NCBI GenBank assembly: GCA_037833965.1
Contig: AP031351.1
Location: 6,150,501-6,214,500 of the forward strand
Direction: 5' to 3'
Length of the DNA: 64,000 nucleotides
Source: Marchantia polymorpha subsp. ruderalis
Lineage: Eukaryota; Streptophyta; Marchantiopsida; Marchantiales; Marchantiaceae
Made by a program: the position numbers and the translations under genes. The stretch's first letter is position 1. Every line of letters starts with the position of its first letter. Shown here piece by piece: positions 1-11,000 of this stretch. The notes below the pieces were generated by a model. That model had not been told where the DNA came from. It did no database searches and saw nothing but the letters and a program-made list of their open reading frames with translations.

Positions 1-50
1 TAAAATGGGATGCTGACCATATGTTAAATAGTACGGTGTTTGCTTGGTGG

Positions 51-753
51 TCACCTTCTCTGCTGTGGGATAAGCCCAAGTGCCGCTGGCAACTTTGTAT
101 CCCAGTCGTATGCATGGCTCACCGTCATTTTCAACAGGATCTTACGGAGCAACCCATTTGACTTTTCAGTGAGTCCGTTTGCTTTTGGATTGTATGGAGT
201 AGTCTTTTGATGTTTGATCTGGAAATGGAAAGTGAGGTCCTCGATTACCGCATTTAGAAAATGCGTCCCTCTATCGCTTACCAACTCAAGGGGGGCATCC
301 ATATCGTGTGATGATGTTCTCGAATAAAAACTTCGACACCGTTGCCGCATCACCTTTCCGTGTGGCCTCCGCCTCCACCATCTTGGTGGCATAATCCGTC
401 GCTACGAGGATGTATCGTCTTCGGATGTGCTTCGTAGCTGGTTGGATAGGTCCAACAAAATTGATCCCCCATTTTTTGAAAGGCGCCAATGGCATGATGG
501 GCACTAACAGCCACCGCGTAGTGGGGGTCGGTCTTCACGTTCTCTGCCAGCTATCACACTTCCAAATTTAGTCGTATACGTCTTTGAACATCGTAGGCCA
601 CCAGTAACCTACATTCAAGATCTTCGTTACTGTATTACGGGTGGCGTAATCTCCTCCTGCTTCCTCCGTGTGCATTGCTGCAACCACTCGTCTTACCTCT
701 GAAGTTTCCAAACATCGACATAATCGCTCATCGGGCAAGAGTTTGAAGAGCAC
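51..753 (-). pseudogene. Broken gypsy integrase (zinc-binding region and catalytic core)
   Basis: Three overlapping minus-strand reading frames carry integrase pieces. 753-568 has the end of the zinc-binding region, including GYWWPTMFKDV. 504-286 has the start of the core with KWGINFVGP (first catalytic Asp) and ATDYATK. 392-51 has LVSDRGTHF (second Asp) and NPKANGLTEKSN (catalytic Glu). The frame changes between pieces show at least two frameshifts. In an intact element this protein would insert the cDNA copy into the genome; this copy cannot make it whole. Confidence 0.8.
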
Positions 754-996
754 GCCTTGTTGTATCTGATAAGGTCCAGCCTTATGGATGAAGAGGATAT
801 GCTATTCCGCATCTAGTCCGTCCGGACATTGCAGGGTCAACAAGTATCGATAGAGATCTGCATACCTCGAGTCTCGGTTAAACGTTAATTGGAATAATTG
901 TTCATCTGCAAAATCATCAGCTAATTCTATTTTCTCTGGTTGCGTCCATAACCGAGACAAGTAGTCTGCATTCTCGTGGTGGATCCCCTTCCGCGT

Positions 997-1338
997 CTAG
1001 ACGATAAAAGTGAATTCTTGTAGGAGCAACACCCATCTTGCAATTCGCCCCGACAAGTCGGCTTTCTTCACTAAGGGCTGTAGAGCGTAATGATCCACGT
1101 GAAACACGTAATCATAACCCAGCAAATAGTGACGTAACTTCTTCACGTCAAACACCATCCCCAACGCCTCTCGCTCTGTCGTGGTGTAATTCTTCTCGGC
1201 TGCCGATAACTGCCTGCTAGCAAAGTAGATCGGATAATCTCTTCTTTGTTCATCCCTTTGACTTAACACCGCACCTATGGCAAAAGCCAAAGTGTCCATG
1301 AAGACGTGGTATGGTTTATTCCAATCAGGTCTACGCAA
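997..1338 (-). pseudogene. Gypsy RNase H fragment
   Basis: The 113-aa stretch has the gypsy RNase H pattern: KPYHVFMDTLAFAIGAVLSQ (the usual TDAS active-site block, here degraded to MDTL), then YFASRQLSAAEKNYTTTEREALG and HYLLGYDYVFHVDHYAL. RNase H removes the RNA strand during cDNA synthesis. It lies in the expected place between reverse transcriptase and integrase of the same relic. The changed active-site block and the separate frame suggest it is non-functional. Confidence 0.78.
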
Positions 1339-1386
1339 GACAGGAGCTGAGGTAAGTTTCTCTTTAAGTTCTTCGAACGCCTTCTG

Positions 1387-2343
1387 CTACTCCTCTCCCC
1401 ATTCGTAGGGCTGATCTTTCCTCAACAGCTTAGTCCGACTAGCTGCTGTAATTGCGTACATGTGGATGAACCTTCTATAGTACCCTACATGCCCAAGGAA
1501 GGCCCGAAGTTCGCGAAGATTCGTCGGCGGATCCAACGCTACAATAACTTTCACCTTGTCCGCATCCATAGCTATTCCATCAGAGGACACACGATGTCCC
1601 AACAAGATTCCGCTTGACATGAAGAAAAAGCACTTCTCGGGATGCAAGGATAGTTGTGCTTCTCGGCACTTGTTGAACATCTGCTGGAGGTGATTTAAGT
1701 GCTGGTCACGTGGCCCGAAGACACAGAAATCGTCAATGAAGATTTCCAGGAATTTCCGCAGGTGGTCCTAGAAGATTGTGGTCATCATTCTTTGTTATGT
1801 CGCCGGTGCATTACACAACCCAAATGGCATCTTGTGATATGCATAAGTTCCCCAATCGGTGGTAAACGTGGTCTTATCTTTATCCTGTTCCCGGATTGAC
1901 ACCTAATTATAGCCGGAGACTCCGTCAAGAAAACTGTACATTTTGTGTCCGGCCACATGATCCAGAATAGCGTCTGTAAAGGGTATCGAATGATGATCCT
2001 TCTTCGTAGCTGCGTTCAGCTTCTTGAAGTCCTGACAGACATGGATCTTACCTGTCAACTTCTTCGGGACTATGACAATGGGTGAAACCCATTCGCTGCT
2101 TAACACCGGATAGATAATCCCTGCACTCAAGTATTTATAAATTTCATTTTTGACCATCAGGAAGTATTTTGGATTAAGTCGAACCTGTCGCTGGCGCACA
2201 GGTACAACGTTATCCATCAAGTCGATACGATGCTCGCCATAACGAGCCGGTATTCCCTTCATATCTTCAATCCGCCATGCAAATACATCTTCGTACGAAC
2301 GAAGGAAACGTTGAACTAATCTCAACTCTGCACCTCTCAACAC
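1387..2343 (-). pseudogene. Gypsy reverse transcriptase, frameshifted
   Basis: The N-terminal half (2343-1903) has SEWVSPIVIVPKK, VCQDFKKLNAATKKDHH and the SFLDGVSGYN block. The C-terminal half (1680-1387) has LSLHPEKCFFF, GILLGHRVSSDGIAMD and LRAFLGHVGYYRRFI. Between them, translating 1900-1690 on the minus strand gives MPFGLCNAP and the catalytic FIDDFCVFG, but in a frame that does not join cleanly to its neighbours. All major RT blocks are therefore recognisable and colinear, and the gene is broken by frameshifts. Confidence 0.82.
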
Positions 2344-2457
2344 TCTGGAGACTTAAAGACATTTGTGGGGACTGAGTTTGACCTCTTGACAGTCATTCGG
2401 ATCTATGACGCCTTCAGTGTGACTGATGTCGCTACGTCCCAGCTCCACCTCTAATTG

Positions 2458-3090
2458 CTATTCGCTTCCTTCGGGTCCAGCTTCCTCTGGTTCCCCTACT
2501 TGTGCATCTTCTTCATCTATTACGTAAAACTCCATATAATGTACATCAGTGTTGCTCTCAAAGGTGGTAGTCTCTTCCTCCGACGTGTAGCCGGAACTGG
2601 TTGACGCTGTCTCCCATTCGTGTGGGATTTTGTCCCATGGGACGGTGATCTTTGGACCCGCCTTATTATTAGGATCCATAAACTGCAAGAATCGCTTGTG
2701 CCAATCTGAACGGACCTTAGCACCGTAAGACCATGGTCGCTCAATCAGTACTTTATATCCTCTTTCCGTAAGAGGCTTAATAATGACATAGTTCAAGGGA
2801 AACACTACTCCGCCAATGGTGGTTCGAACGTCTTTCAACGTCCCAAGGGGTTTCCTTCGGGTCTGATCAACCAATCGTATCATTCGCGTGGTGGGTTGAA
2901 AAGTTTTGTACCCCAGGGCAGTGGCCGTATCTTCTGTCATAATATTAATCTCGGACCCTGAGTCCAAGGGCAGCTTCCAAATGGTACATCCTCCAATCTC
3001 AATATCGATCTTTGGTGGTCCCAAATCCTCGGTCCTGGCTTGATACACCCGTGGGAGCTTGTGCGTTCGTGACCGCTTAGTACATTTCAA
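2458..3090 (-). pseudogene. Gypsy aspartic protease region
   Basis: This 210-aa frame contains IDIEIGGCTIWKLPLDSGSEINIM, where DSGS is the catalytic aspartate motif of retropepsins. It continues with NYVIIKPLTERGYKVLIERPWSYGA, resembling the LLGRPWL block near the end of plant gypsy proteases. It sits just upstream of the reverse transcriptase in the same relic, as expected in a gag-PR-RT-RH-IN polyprotein. The start and end are set by stops and not by real gene ends. The protein would cut the polyprotein, but here it is a remnant. Confidence 0.75.
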
Positions 3091-3649
3091 AAGCAGAAGT
3101 CATCAGCTTCCGATAGAAGTTATTATCTTCTATCAGTTGGTGAAACGTAACATGAGCTTGGCGATCATAAAAGTCGGCTGCAATGTTGTAATGAGGATCC
3201 TTAGCTGCTTCTGCGGTTCGGCTCACTCACTCTGATCGAGACGGTGCTTTGGCTTTCAGTGTCTCTTTTCCCTTCTCAGACTGGGGCGACGTCTTCTCCA
3301 ATTCTTCACGAAGCAACTCCCCTACCTCGTCCTTAAAGTCTGGGGTGTACGCTTTCCGTAGCAGCCGCAATGCTGGCCCATCTGACTGTGAGTCATCTTA
3401 AAACGAAGACCGAAGTTCTTCGGGCGTCTTCTCCTTCTTCGCCGAAGACTCTTCCTTCTTCGTCAAAGAAACCGAAGTCTTTGGGGGTAGCTCCTTTGGC
3501 TTGAGTTCTTTTCTTTTCGCGTCTTTATTGTCCCACTTCGACTTCTCCACATGGGTCTCCTTCTTTCGGCTCGCACTTCAGGTTTCTACACGCCCGACCA
3601 TAGTCTCTTTGTCCGGCCATTCATCTTCTTCGTCTTTCTCGTCTGCTTA

Positions 3650-4190
3650 TCCTCTTATACCTAAGGAGAACATGACAAAATTAGATCCTACATCCAAGAA
3701 ATGTCGTTTTCTTGGATATGCTAGCGGCGTGAAAGGTTACAGGCTATGAGATCCAGTTGTCAATAAGGTGATTGTTAGTATAGATGTTTCTTTCAATGAG
3801 ACTGGCTTATTGAAAGAGGGGGAGAATGTCGAGACTAACAAAGGAAAATCTATACTCACACATGTTGTTGTGGGGGAGTTTGATCATTCTATCACTAATG
3901 ATCAGTCACATGAAGAAGCACCGATACATGTGGAGCAAGTTCTTGAGGAACAAGAACTACATGAGCAAGCTATTGTTGGTGAACCTATTGCAACAAAACC
4001 AGACGAGGGAGATCAAACAGAAACGTCTACTAGGAGATCAAAACGATCTAATAGAGCTCTTGAGAGATTCGGTGTATGGGCCAACTCATACATTATCAAA
4101 GATTGTGACCTTGATTATGAAGATGAAGATGGTACGGCGTTGATCTTGGAAGAAGGTGAACCCTCTTCATTAAGAGAAGCTCAAGCAAGC
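3650..4190 (+). pseudogene. Ty1/copia pol fragment (integrase C-terminal / pre-RT linker)
   Basis: The translation has IPKENMTKLDPTSKKCRFLGY and KGYRL, then a TGA at 3748 where copia elements normally have the Trp of a KGYRLWDP motif. It continues in frame as DPVVNKVIVSIDVSFNE with an acidic linker rich in E, Q and H. This is the stretch between integrase and reverse transcriptase of copia pol. Nothing from the upstream integrase core or downstream reverse transcriptase is present, so it is an isolated scrap. Its left edge abuts the minus-strand gypsy gag relic, and its right edge runs directly into LTR-type sequence near 4190. Confidence 0.75.
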
Positions 4191-4428
4191 TCTCAAGCAA
4201 GTTTGAAGAGTTCATATGTAGGGACTTGTTTCATATATGAAAGAGTGACAAATTTTCAGTACCTTGGAGTATCGATGTGTGTGTGAGTTGGAGTGATACC
4301 TTGAGAGATTGTGTGAGAGTGTACTTGGGCTATGAGTATGAAGAAAAATCCTAGTCTTCTAGAACCATGATGAGCTACCGAAAAGCCATCGGAGGTAAAC
4401 CTGAGTGAGAGTCAGCCCGAAGGTTACA
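4190..4428 (+). repeat. Partial LTR (R-U5 part) related to the young gypsy LTR
   Basis: From CTCTCAAGCAAGTTTG to AGGTTACA this stretch parallels the last ~270 bp of the LTR at 27601-28461. It shares blocks around GGACTTGTTTCA, CTTGGAGTATCGA, CCTAGTCTTCTAGAACCATG and GAGTCAGCCCG. It is diverged, with several substitutions and gaps. The match begins just downstream of where the intact LTR has its TATA box (28158-28165), so it corresponds to R-U5 without U3, and it ends at the LTR border. Confidence 0.75.
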
Positions 4429-5279
4429 GCTCAGACATGCATGGCTACCAATGAAAAACATAATAATGTCGCAATGTGAGCAGCAAATGGTTTCATCAAT
4501 ATGCTGAAAGTGGATCAGATTGGCCATAATAAAGTTTTTCTTCAATCTACACACTAGCTCAATTGGTGTACTGAATTTGCAGGATGGTGCTGTTGTGAAA
4601 AGGAAAAAGCCTCTTATACAAAATCGTAAGGATTTATCTGGGTCAGCGCTGTTAGTGGCTTTGGAAGTCTTCTAAGCTTCAACTTAACCGAACGAGGGTC
4701 AATTTCTGCTCGTAATTGAAAGCAATGCTTTCGCTGGTGGCTTCGAGCAATTGTTCTAGTGGAATGTTGTGCAATCGCTGCGGGAGGGTGAGAAATTCTT
4801 CGTTGAGGGCTTTTGGTCGTGGAGCCTTGGTAGATGATGTGCGGCGGGTGCCAGCCGGTGGCGTCCTTGAATCCTAATGAGCTGAAGTTTTTTGAAGGTC
4901 TGTCAAAGCGAGGGAAGAATTGTCCGAGCAGGCGACGTTTTCCTTTGTTTGGTATTCATACGAACGAATTCTCGTTCGGATGTAGTGTCGGCAAGACTTT
5001 GTAAAGATTCCAACCGAGCCGAGCATTGGTGGTATCAAGTATCTCGTTTATTGAAGCATATACAATCAGTAGGTAGAAAAGCGGAGGCGCCACCAGGCGA
5101 GCGACGCATGGCGGAACGGGTTTTCCCAACAGCCGTTATAGTCATTCCCGAACGATGCAAGCGCATGTTGAGAGCCGAGTAGCGAGCAGTGCGGTACTCC
5201 ACTCTCGTGCGGTGTGGCCGACAAGCAAGGAGGGCACATGCGGATGATTCAATGAGGGTTGACGCACCACGGCAGGTAG
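4429..5279. other. No gene recognised
   Basis: Unique-looking sequence of mixed composition. The longest open frame (4892-5182, plus) has no recognised motif and lies within repeat-rich surroundings. I see no structural RNA or transposon ends here. Confidence 0.5.
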
Positions 5280-6135
5280 ATCAACCACATTATGCATTGT
5301 AAGTGGTAGGTATGAACGTCGTCGGTAAATGCAAACGTGGTCAAGCTTAACGTGGTCGTAGTTACCGTCGTGATTTTAGGTCAAACGTGGTTGACGTTGA
5401 GCGTGGTTGGTAGTCAACGTAGTCAAGGTTAAACGTCGTTGGCAGGACAACGCAGTCAATGAGTGACGGTGACGGTTGACGGTTGATCAACGGCGACGAT
5501 GATGGAATATTCTGTCAAAATATTTCTTGTCAGAATGTAGGCAAATTGGGTGTCGTTAACAAGCTCTCGACACAAATAGTGCATAGGGACATTTTTCAGG
5601 AGCTGAACGATGACTCAGAAGGAGTAAATTGACTGAGCAACTGTCATTGTCTCTCATTTTCAACATGGTTGCGAGCGACTTAGGTTGCGGGCAACGGATA
5701 GTTGTGTGCGACAGTGATCATGGGCAACTGAAGTCACGCCTGCCGGACGATATAGTTGTGGGTGACGGTTGTCATGGGCAACGGTGGTCACGGGCGACGG
5801 TAGTCGCGGATGACAGATATTGAAGTCGCGGGAGAAAATGTTTTAGTTGCGGCCGACGCTAATCAAGGGCGACATGAGTCGCGGGTTACGGTTACAGTCG
5901 TTGGCGACGGTGATCACGGCGACAGAAGTCGCGGGTGACAGACAGTACTGTCACGGGCAATAGTGGTCACGTGCGACACTTTGTGGGTGACGGATGGTAA
6001 GTTGTGGACAATTTTTTATTTTTTTATAAGTCGTGGGCGAAGTCAATTGCGGGCGGCACTTAGTTGCGGGCGCAATTACTCAAGGGTGACGGTGAAAGAT
6101 ATTCACACATGACAATCAGTCGTGAGCAACATAGA
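5280..6135 (+). repeat. Degenerate minisatellite, ~15-bp GTNNCGGGCGACGGT-like units
   Basis: The stretch is built from imperfect short units of the type GTCGCGGGTGACGGT, GTTGCGGGCAACGG, GTCACGGGCGACGG. The left part (5280-5480) has related AACGTGGTCAAG / AACGTAGTCAAGG units. Units vary in sequence and spacing. The tandem nature explains the few short open frames, such as 5629-5823, which are not taken as genes. Confidence 0.7.
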
Positions 6136-6164
6136 CTGTAAGATTCATGTTAGTGTGTGTGTGT

Positions 6165-6364
6165 GTGTCTTTCAATGAGCTTTGTTCCTTGAAAGAGGGG
6201 GAGAATTCGTAGGATCGTTATATTGACAAGTGAATATTTTCATTCACGTATGTAGTTCTGGAGGAGTTTTGATCATTATGTGATTAATGATCGAGACAAG
6301 CACCGGTATGTAGTTGTGGGGAAGTTTGATCATTATGTGATAAATGATCAAGATGTGCACGGTA
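6165..6364 (+). pseudogene. Second, shorter Ty1/copia linker fragment with internal duplication
   Basis: CTTTCAATGAGCTTTGTTCC, GAAAGAGGGGGAGAAT and GGAGTTTTGATCATTATGTG match in order the copia fragment near 3788-3920 (CTTTCAATGAGACTGGC, GAAAGAGGGGGAGAATG, GGGGAGTTTGATCATTC). The GTAGTT..GGAG..TTTGATCATTATGTGA unit occurs twice about 60 bp apart (6250-6280 and 6309-6340). No open frame is kept. It ends about 60 bp before transposon E1. Confidence 0.6.
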
Positions 6365-6422
6365 CAAGTTAATTACGTTTCCGTGAAGCACAACGATATC
6401 AGGTATTTTATCACACAAGAGT

Positions 6423-8786
6423 TGTAATAACCCACCAAAGGCTAAAACTGCAATATAGTGGTAGAAAGGTCGAACCCATAGGGACAGAGGCAACACACAG
6501 AGTACAAAGTGTCACATTTAACAGACTATTGAAGAGTTTGAATTCTCAGGCGACTATCACTCCCAGAAATACTGCAAGTGTTCACTCGGAGAGCACTCGG
6601 AGGTCGCACAGTGCAGCGTAGTTCACTCAACACACACACACACCTGAAACTGTAGAAACACAACTCAGAGATCGGTTAGGACCTCTACTTAAGATTTCAA
6701 GGGGAAAGTCTCTCGCAAATACACTCAGCGAATCTGCGGGTAGTGACTCCCAACTCCGGCTTTTACAACCCTTCCACTAGTTTCTGCTAGCACATGGCAC
6801 CCGGTTTGGACTTCCTACTTCGGATCAAAGTCACTCACACGCGGTGAACAACACTCTCAACTCACAAAACACGCAGAGAACACAGGTCCAACTGAGAGAC
6901 TCAATTGAGAAACGATCCAGTAACACACCATAACAGTATATTGAATAGTTTGAATTCTTAGGCACTTGTCATTCCAAGAAATACTACAGAGGTTTGGCCT
7001 GAAAGCACCTGCTGCAGCGTAGCCTGAATTACAACCAAGGCTTACTCGAAGTAACAAAACTTCACTTTGGCATTCAGGGGAAAAATTCCGAAGGAGTACA
7101 ATCAAGAACAATCACTCGAAGGTGTAGGGGCAAACTGTTCAAATATCTAACTAGTCACTAACTCTGAGCATCGGCAATCACCCGCAAGTGTAGATCCGAA
7201 CTACTCAAGTCTCTAACCAGTACACTAGCTCTGAACATTCGGCCGAAGGCCTTCAGCTACAAAATGCGGATCGCCAAGTTGTAGCTTCTCTTGCGTGGTG
7301 ACAGAACTAAGGACACAAACACGCAGAGAAAATGAGTTCCTGATCTGCACTTCCGAAACTGGAAGAATCCGAAGGCAAGACGCCTTGAACTACTTTATAC
7401 CCTCTAAGTCCTAACTAACACTACACTACCTGCTTTGGTGCGAGCCACAACAGATCCTACACCTGAGGAGTCGTCGGCTGCCTTCGCCTCTAATTTACAA
7501 CCTAAATCTAACCCTAACCCTTAATCTAAATCCTAAGCCTACTGTACAGAGCCGCCAGCGTCTTTACATCCAAGATCTGAGGCTGAAAATTTGCAGGCAT
7601 GCGTGGCCGGCTGAGACCAACAGCCCCATCAAATTTCAGATCCATCCAACCATTCATCGCAAAGATATGGGCCCTGCAAGATCTCTAAACCCAGGCCGAC
7701 ATTCCTTCTCCAAAATCCGAGGTCCGGGGGACCCACATGTCACTTGAATGCCGTTCCCGCAATTATGGGTAACGGCTTGCTCCTCACGTGCGACTTCACG
7801 CCCCACCGTTCTGCCTCCCATGCGCGACTTCACGCCCCGCTGTTCTACTTCCCACACTTGACATAATCCCGCCAATTTCTGCCATCGGGAATCTTCTGCC
7901 ACGTGGCGCCGAAGGCGTACCGCCGAAGGCCCTTGCCCCGAAAGCCCTTGAGCCGAAGGCGCATCTTCTGGCGGTTCTTCCGCCGAAGGCGCTTACCCCG
8001 AAGGCTCCCTATCAGTAACTTCCGACACTTATAACTCATTGATCTCTTATCCTTTCCAAGCGTTCTTGAGCTCGTTAGAACAAGCGTGTTGAGTTCTTTC
8101 AAACGAGACTCTAACCAAGTCAAGGCGTTACAAATTGAGAAAGTTATGAGGAATCCAGTCTTCCGCCGAAGGCACTCTCCCGCATCGCCGAAGGCGTATC
8201 CCCGAAGCCGCACCCCCGAAGGTACTTACCTAATCTTGATGCGCTGGCGCCGAAGGCGCCGTACGAAAAACTTCACCCCCAAAGGCGAACATCTAGGGCC
8301 GAAGGCGGATATTCCGCCGAAGACGAACTGCCTACACTGAAGGCGGATTTTCCGGCGAACTTCACGTCCAAGGCGAACTCCTACGAATCTTCCGATAGTC
8401 ATAACTCCCTGATTCCTCAACCGTTCCAAGCGTTCTTAGGCTCGTTAGAACGAACGTGTTGAGTTCTTCCAACGAAACCCTAATCAAGTCAAGGCGTTGT
8501 GAATTGCATAAGCTCTGAGGGATTTTCCTAGTGCCAAAGGCGGATCGCCGAAGGCGGATTATGCGCCTTGCGCCGAAGAAGAACTCCTCCAAAATTGATC
8601 GTTCAGGTCGGGGTGCCTGTTCCGGACATTGCGCCCAACTTCTGGATACTACGAGATCATACAAGACCCGCAATTATCCATCTTCACTTTATTTAAATGT
8701 ACCGATCATCATTTACACGGCTGCTGCGGTACTGTTTTCCAAAATCGTTTTAAATTTCGCACAAAAACAAAAAGTGGGTTATCACA
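6423..8786 (-). mobile_element. E1: internally deleted TGT/ACA-family element
   Basis: The element starts TGTAATAACCCACC and ends GTGGGTTATCACA, with perfect 5-bp duplications AGAGT on both sides (6418-6422 and 8787-8791). It keeps the conserved ~1-kb 3' region (6423 to about 7440) and much of the leader (about 7900-8786), but I find no part of the gag-like protein; 7440-7900 holds unrelated or unrecognised sequence. Its leader contains a duplicated segment: the GTTCTTGAGCTCGTTAGAAC stem-loop block at about 8063 and again at about 8433. It is a non-autonomous derivative that still moved. A short telomere-like CCCTAACCC run near 7510 is too small to mean anything. Confidence 0.85.
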
Positions 8787-8969
8787 AGAGTGTCTGATAA
8801 AATAATTGAGTTAGTCAAGATGGATGGTAGATTGTGGTGATTGAGTTAGTCAATCTTGACGGTAAACTCTGGTGATAGAGCTAGTCAAGATAGACGGTAA
8901 ATTTAATCTAATTGATGTGTTGGTCAAAGTTATTTATCTAGAGAGTTTCAAGCGATAGTGTGATATCAT
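8787..8969. repeat. Spacer with ~40-60 bp imperfect tandem units
   Basis: Between E1 and E2 the phrase GAGTTAGTCAAGAT..GGTA recurs three times with variation (about 8808, 8850 and 8878). The first copy follows directly on the E1 target duplication and the last precedes the E2 duplication ATCAT at 8965-8969. Confidence 0.5.
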
Positions 8970-9701
8970 TGTAATGATAGATAAATATCAAAATGGAGCG
9001 TAATGGTAAAGATCCAATTCCAAGAGGACAGAAACAACACAATGAGTACCAATTGTCACGTTCTTAACAATCTATTGAGGAGTTTGAATTCTCATGCTAC
9101 TGTCACTCCCAAAAGTACTGCAGGTGTTCGACTCCGAGGTCACTTGGAGAACACACAATGCAGCATAATACACACAAACACACCTAAAACAAGTAATTGC
9201 AAAACTCAGAGGTCGATCAGGACCTCAACTTAAGATTCAGGGGGGCGGGAAATTTCCCAATTTCCCAATTCACGGGGAAGGGGGGGGGGGGAATTTCACA
9301 CTTAGAGGACTTGCAGGTAGCTATCAATTACGAACTTGCTTAAATCATGTCACTAGCCAATTGCTATTGCAGATAATTTGAATTGGGGCTCCTACTTCGG
9401 ATGCGGTACCTTCGTCAAACCGAAGTTCCTCTCACGCGGTGACCAACACACTCAACTCACGAAACGCGCAAAGAATACAGAGTTTCAAAATTGAGAAACT
9501 AAATTGAGAAAAGACCCACAAGGCCAATGCCTTGGACTACTTTATTCCTACCAAAAACTGTCACCTACTCTGATGCGAGCAGTGAACAAGTCCTACGCCT
9601 GCGTAGTCGGCAGTTGCTGCTCCCTCTAACCTCCGTTCTAAACCTAATCTTCTCAAAACGTTTACTAATTCAACCTCCAGATTCGCTAACGCGTCCCGCG
9701 A

Positions 9702-10999
9702 TCAGGTAAGATACAACTCAAGCTTCTTGGATAACCGACGATGCCTCCGTCCGCTTTGCACTATCAATTCGGCTGCACGGTGCTCAATCTCGCGTAACCG
9801 AAGTCCGTTGTGGGATTCAATATGCCACAACACATACCCGCGCAAACATCGCTCCACTCTCGCGATTAAAGCATCTGCGTCTCCTCTGCTAACTGCCAAT
9901 TCTTCCCCTCAACCTCCGTCAATTTCGCTTCCATTGCATAACTGCTCCTCAGCTTGCGACCGTTGCGTCCTCAATTCACCACACTGCGCTTCTAAATTCT
10001 GGATTATCTCTAAGTTCGGATTCCGCGCAGCTTCATACTCGGTCAGCTACTTCGCCCTCACCACCAACTCGGTTTGGTAATCCGGCTTCTTCTTCTTCGC
10101 GGCACCCAACAATTCATCCACCTTCAATGACTCGGCGTCGTACGCGGTCCTATAGGCCTCTAGCCTTTTCAGGAGGTCCACACTTGCGCACTTGGCCCTC
10201 TCCACATCCTCGCAAAGACCGTTACTGACTTGCTCCGCCTTTCTTCGCTTCTCAACTTCCTCATACAGCCTCTTCTGAAGTGCTTGGTACTTCGCTTCCG
10301 TCGGCTGACTCCTACATTCCTTCGCGGCAACCTCAGCCATCACCGCCACCTTGATCCGCGTCCGGTTACGCACTATCTCCACATATGACTCATTGGTGCG
10401 GCCCTCTGCATACTTCTCCTGCTTCCGGTCGAGGTACTGGAGCAACAGGAGTTCCTGCACACTCAACAAGTCGGCGGCACCCATGACTAGCGACTGTGTC
10501 TCATCCGCTGAGGGTTCTTCATCCGTCTCCAGTATGATTGTGTCCGTGGAGGTCCAAGGTGATACCACCTTCTGCGGATCACTCTCGGCTGCTCCCACGT
10601 CTTCTACGGCCTTCACCGCAATTTCTTCCAACGCCACAGGATCCTTTTCAGTATCAGAGGACATCGTTAATACCTCAGCGGCATGTTTCCGAGGAATCTT
10701 CGTCCGTGTACTTTCCACATAGACCTCATTCCGCCTCAGGGGACGTCCTCAATCAGGACCGCCTTCCCTTTGTCTTTCTTTGAAGCCCGCGGTGGTTCAA
10801 CAGGCGTCGACCAGTCTTCTATAATGCAGGGCTTCTTTCTCATCGAGTTCTCCTCTTTCGCTGCCCTCTTTGCTTGCCTTGCTTCCTGAACAAGACGTTC
10901 TTTCAATGCAGCCCTCCTACTCTCTGTGCTGCTATCCTCTTCCAAAATCAACCTTCTGGCCTTCATCTTCGACCGGGCCCGAAAGTCTAGTGATCGCAT
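9702..10999 (-). pseudogene. E2 gag-like protein, C-terminal half (broken)
   Basis: Minus-strand pieces match the C-terminal half of the E4 and E6 proteins. 10718-10047 has LLQYLDRKQEKYAEG followed by SYVEIVRNRTRIKVAV and a long Lys/Glu/Ala-rich coiled coil. 9899-9702 has VERCLRGYVLWHIESHNGL, equivalent to CLKGYAHWEVAAQEKLTL in E5, and ends near RRLSKKLELYLT. 10999-10736 is a basic/acidic linker. A frame change separates 9899 from 10047, and E3 cuts the gene at 11000. The N-terminal half continues on the far side of E3. Confidence 0.75.
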
Positions 11000-11000
11000 C

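Larger units (their letters stand above)
1..3490 (-). mobile_element. Decayed Ty3/gypsy retrotransposon relic, truncated at window edge
   Basis: Read on the minus strand, the usual gypsy order is present in broken pieces: gag-like K/E-rich sequence (about 3490-3100), aspartic protease, reverse transcriptase, RNase H and integrase, the last running to within about 50 bp of the window start. Frameshifts and stops separate the pieces, so it is an old, inactive copy. The gag end stops near 3500-3650 where a plus-strand copia fragment begins. The LTR expected after integrase would lie outside the window, and no 5' LTR is seen on the right. The domain order (integrase last) fixes this as Ty3/gypsy and not Ty1/copia. 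Confidence 0.85.

Noticed and set aside
5280..6135. CRISPR-like array
   Set aside because: Units are short, imperfect and without unique spacers. It is a eukaryotic minisatellite.
7500..7535. Telomeric repeat in E1
   Set aside because: Only about two imperfect CCCTAA-type units; too short.
6423..8786. A Tn7-like or other bacterial origin for TGT...ACA ends with 5-bp duplications
   Set aside because: End type and duplication length agree, but there is no transposition gene of that kind and the setting is a plant nuclear genome. The similarity is too general.
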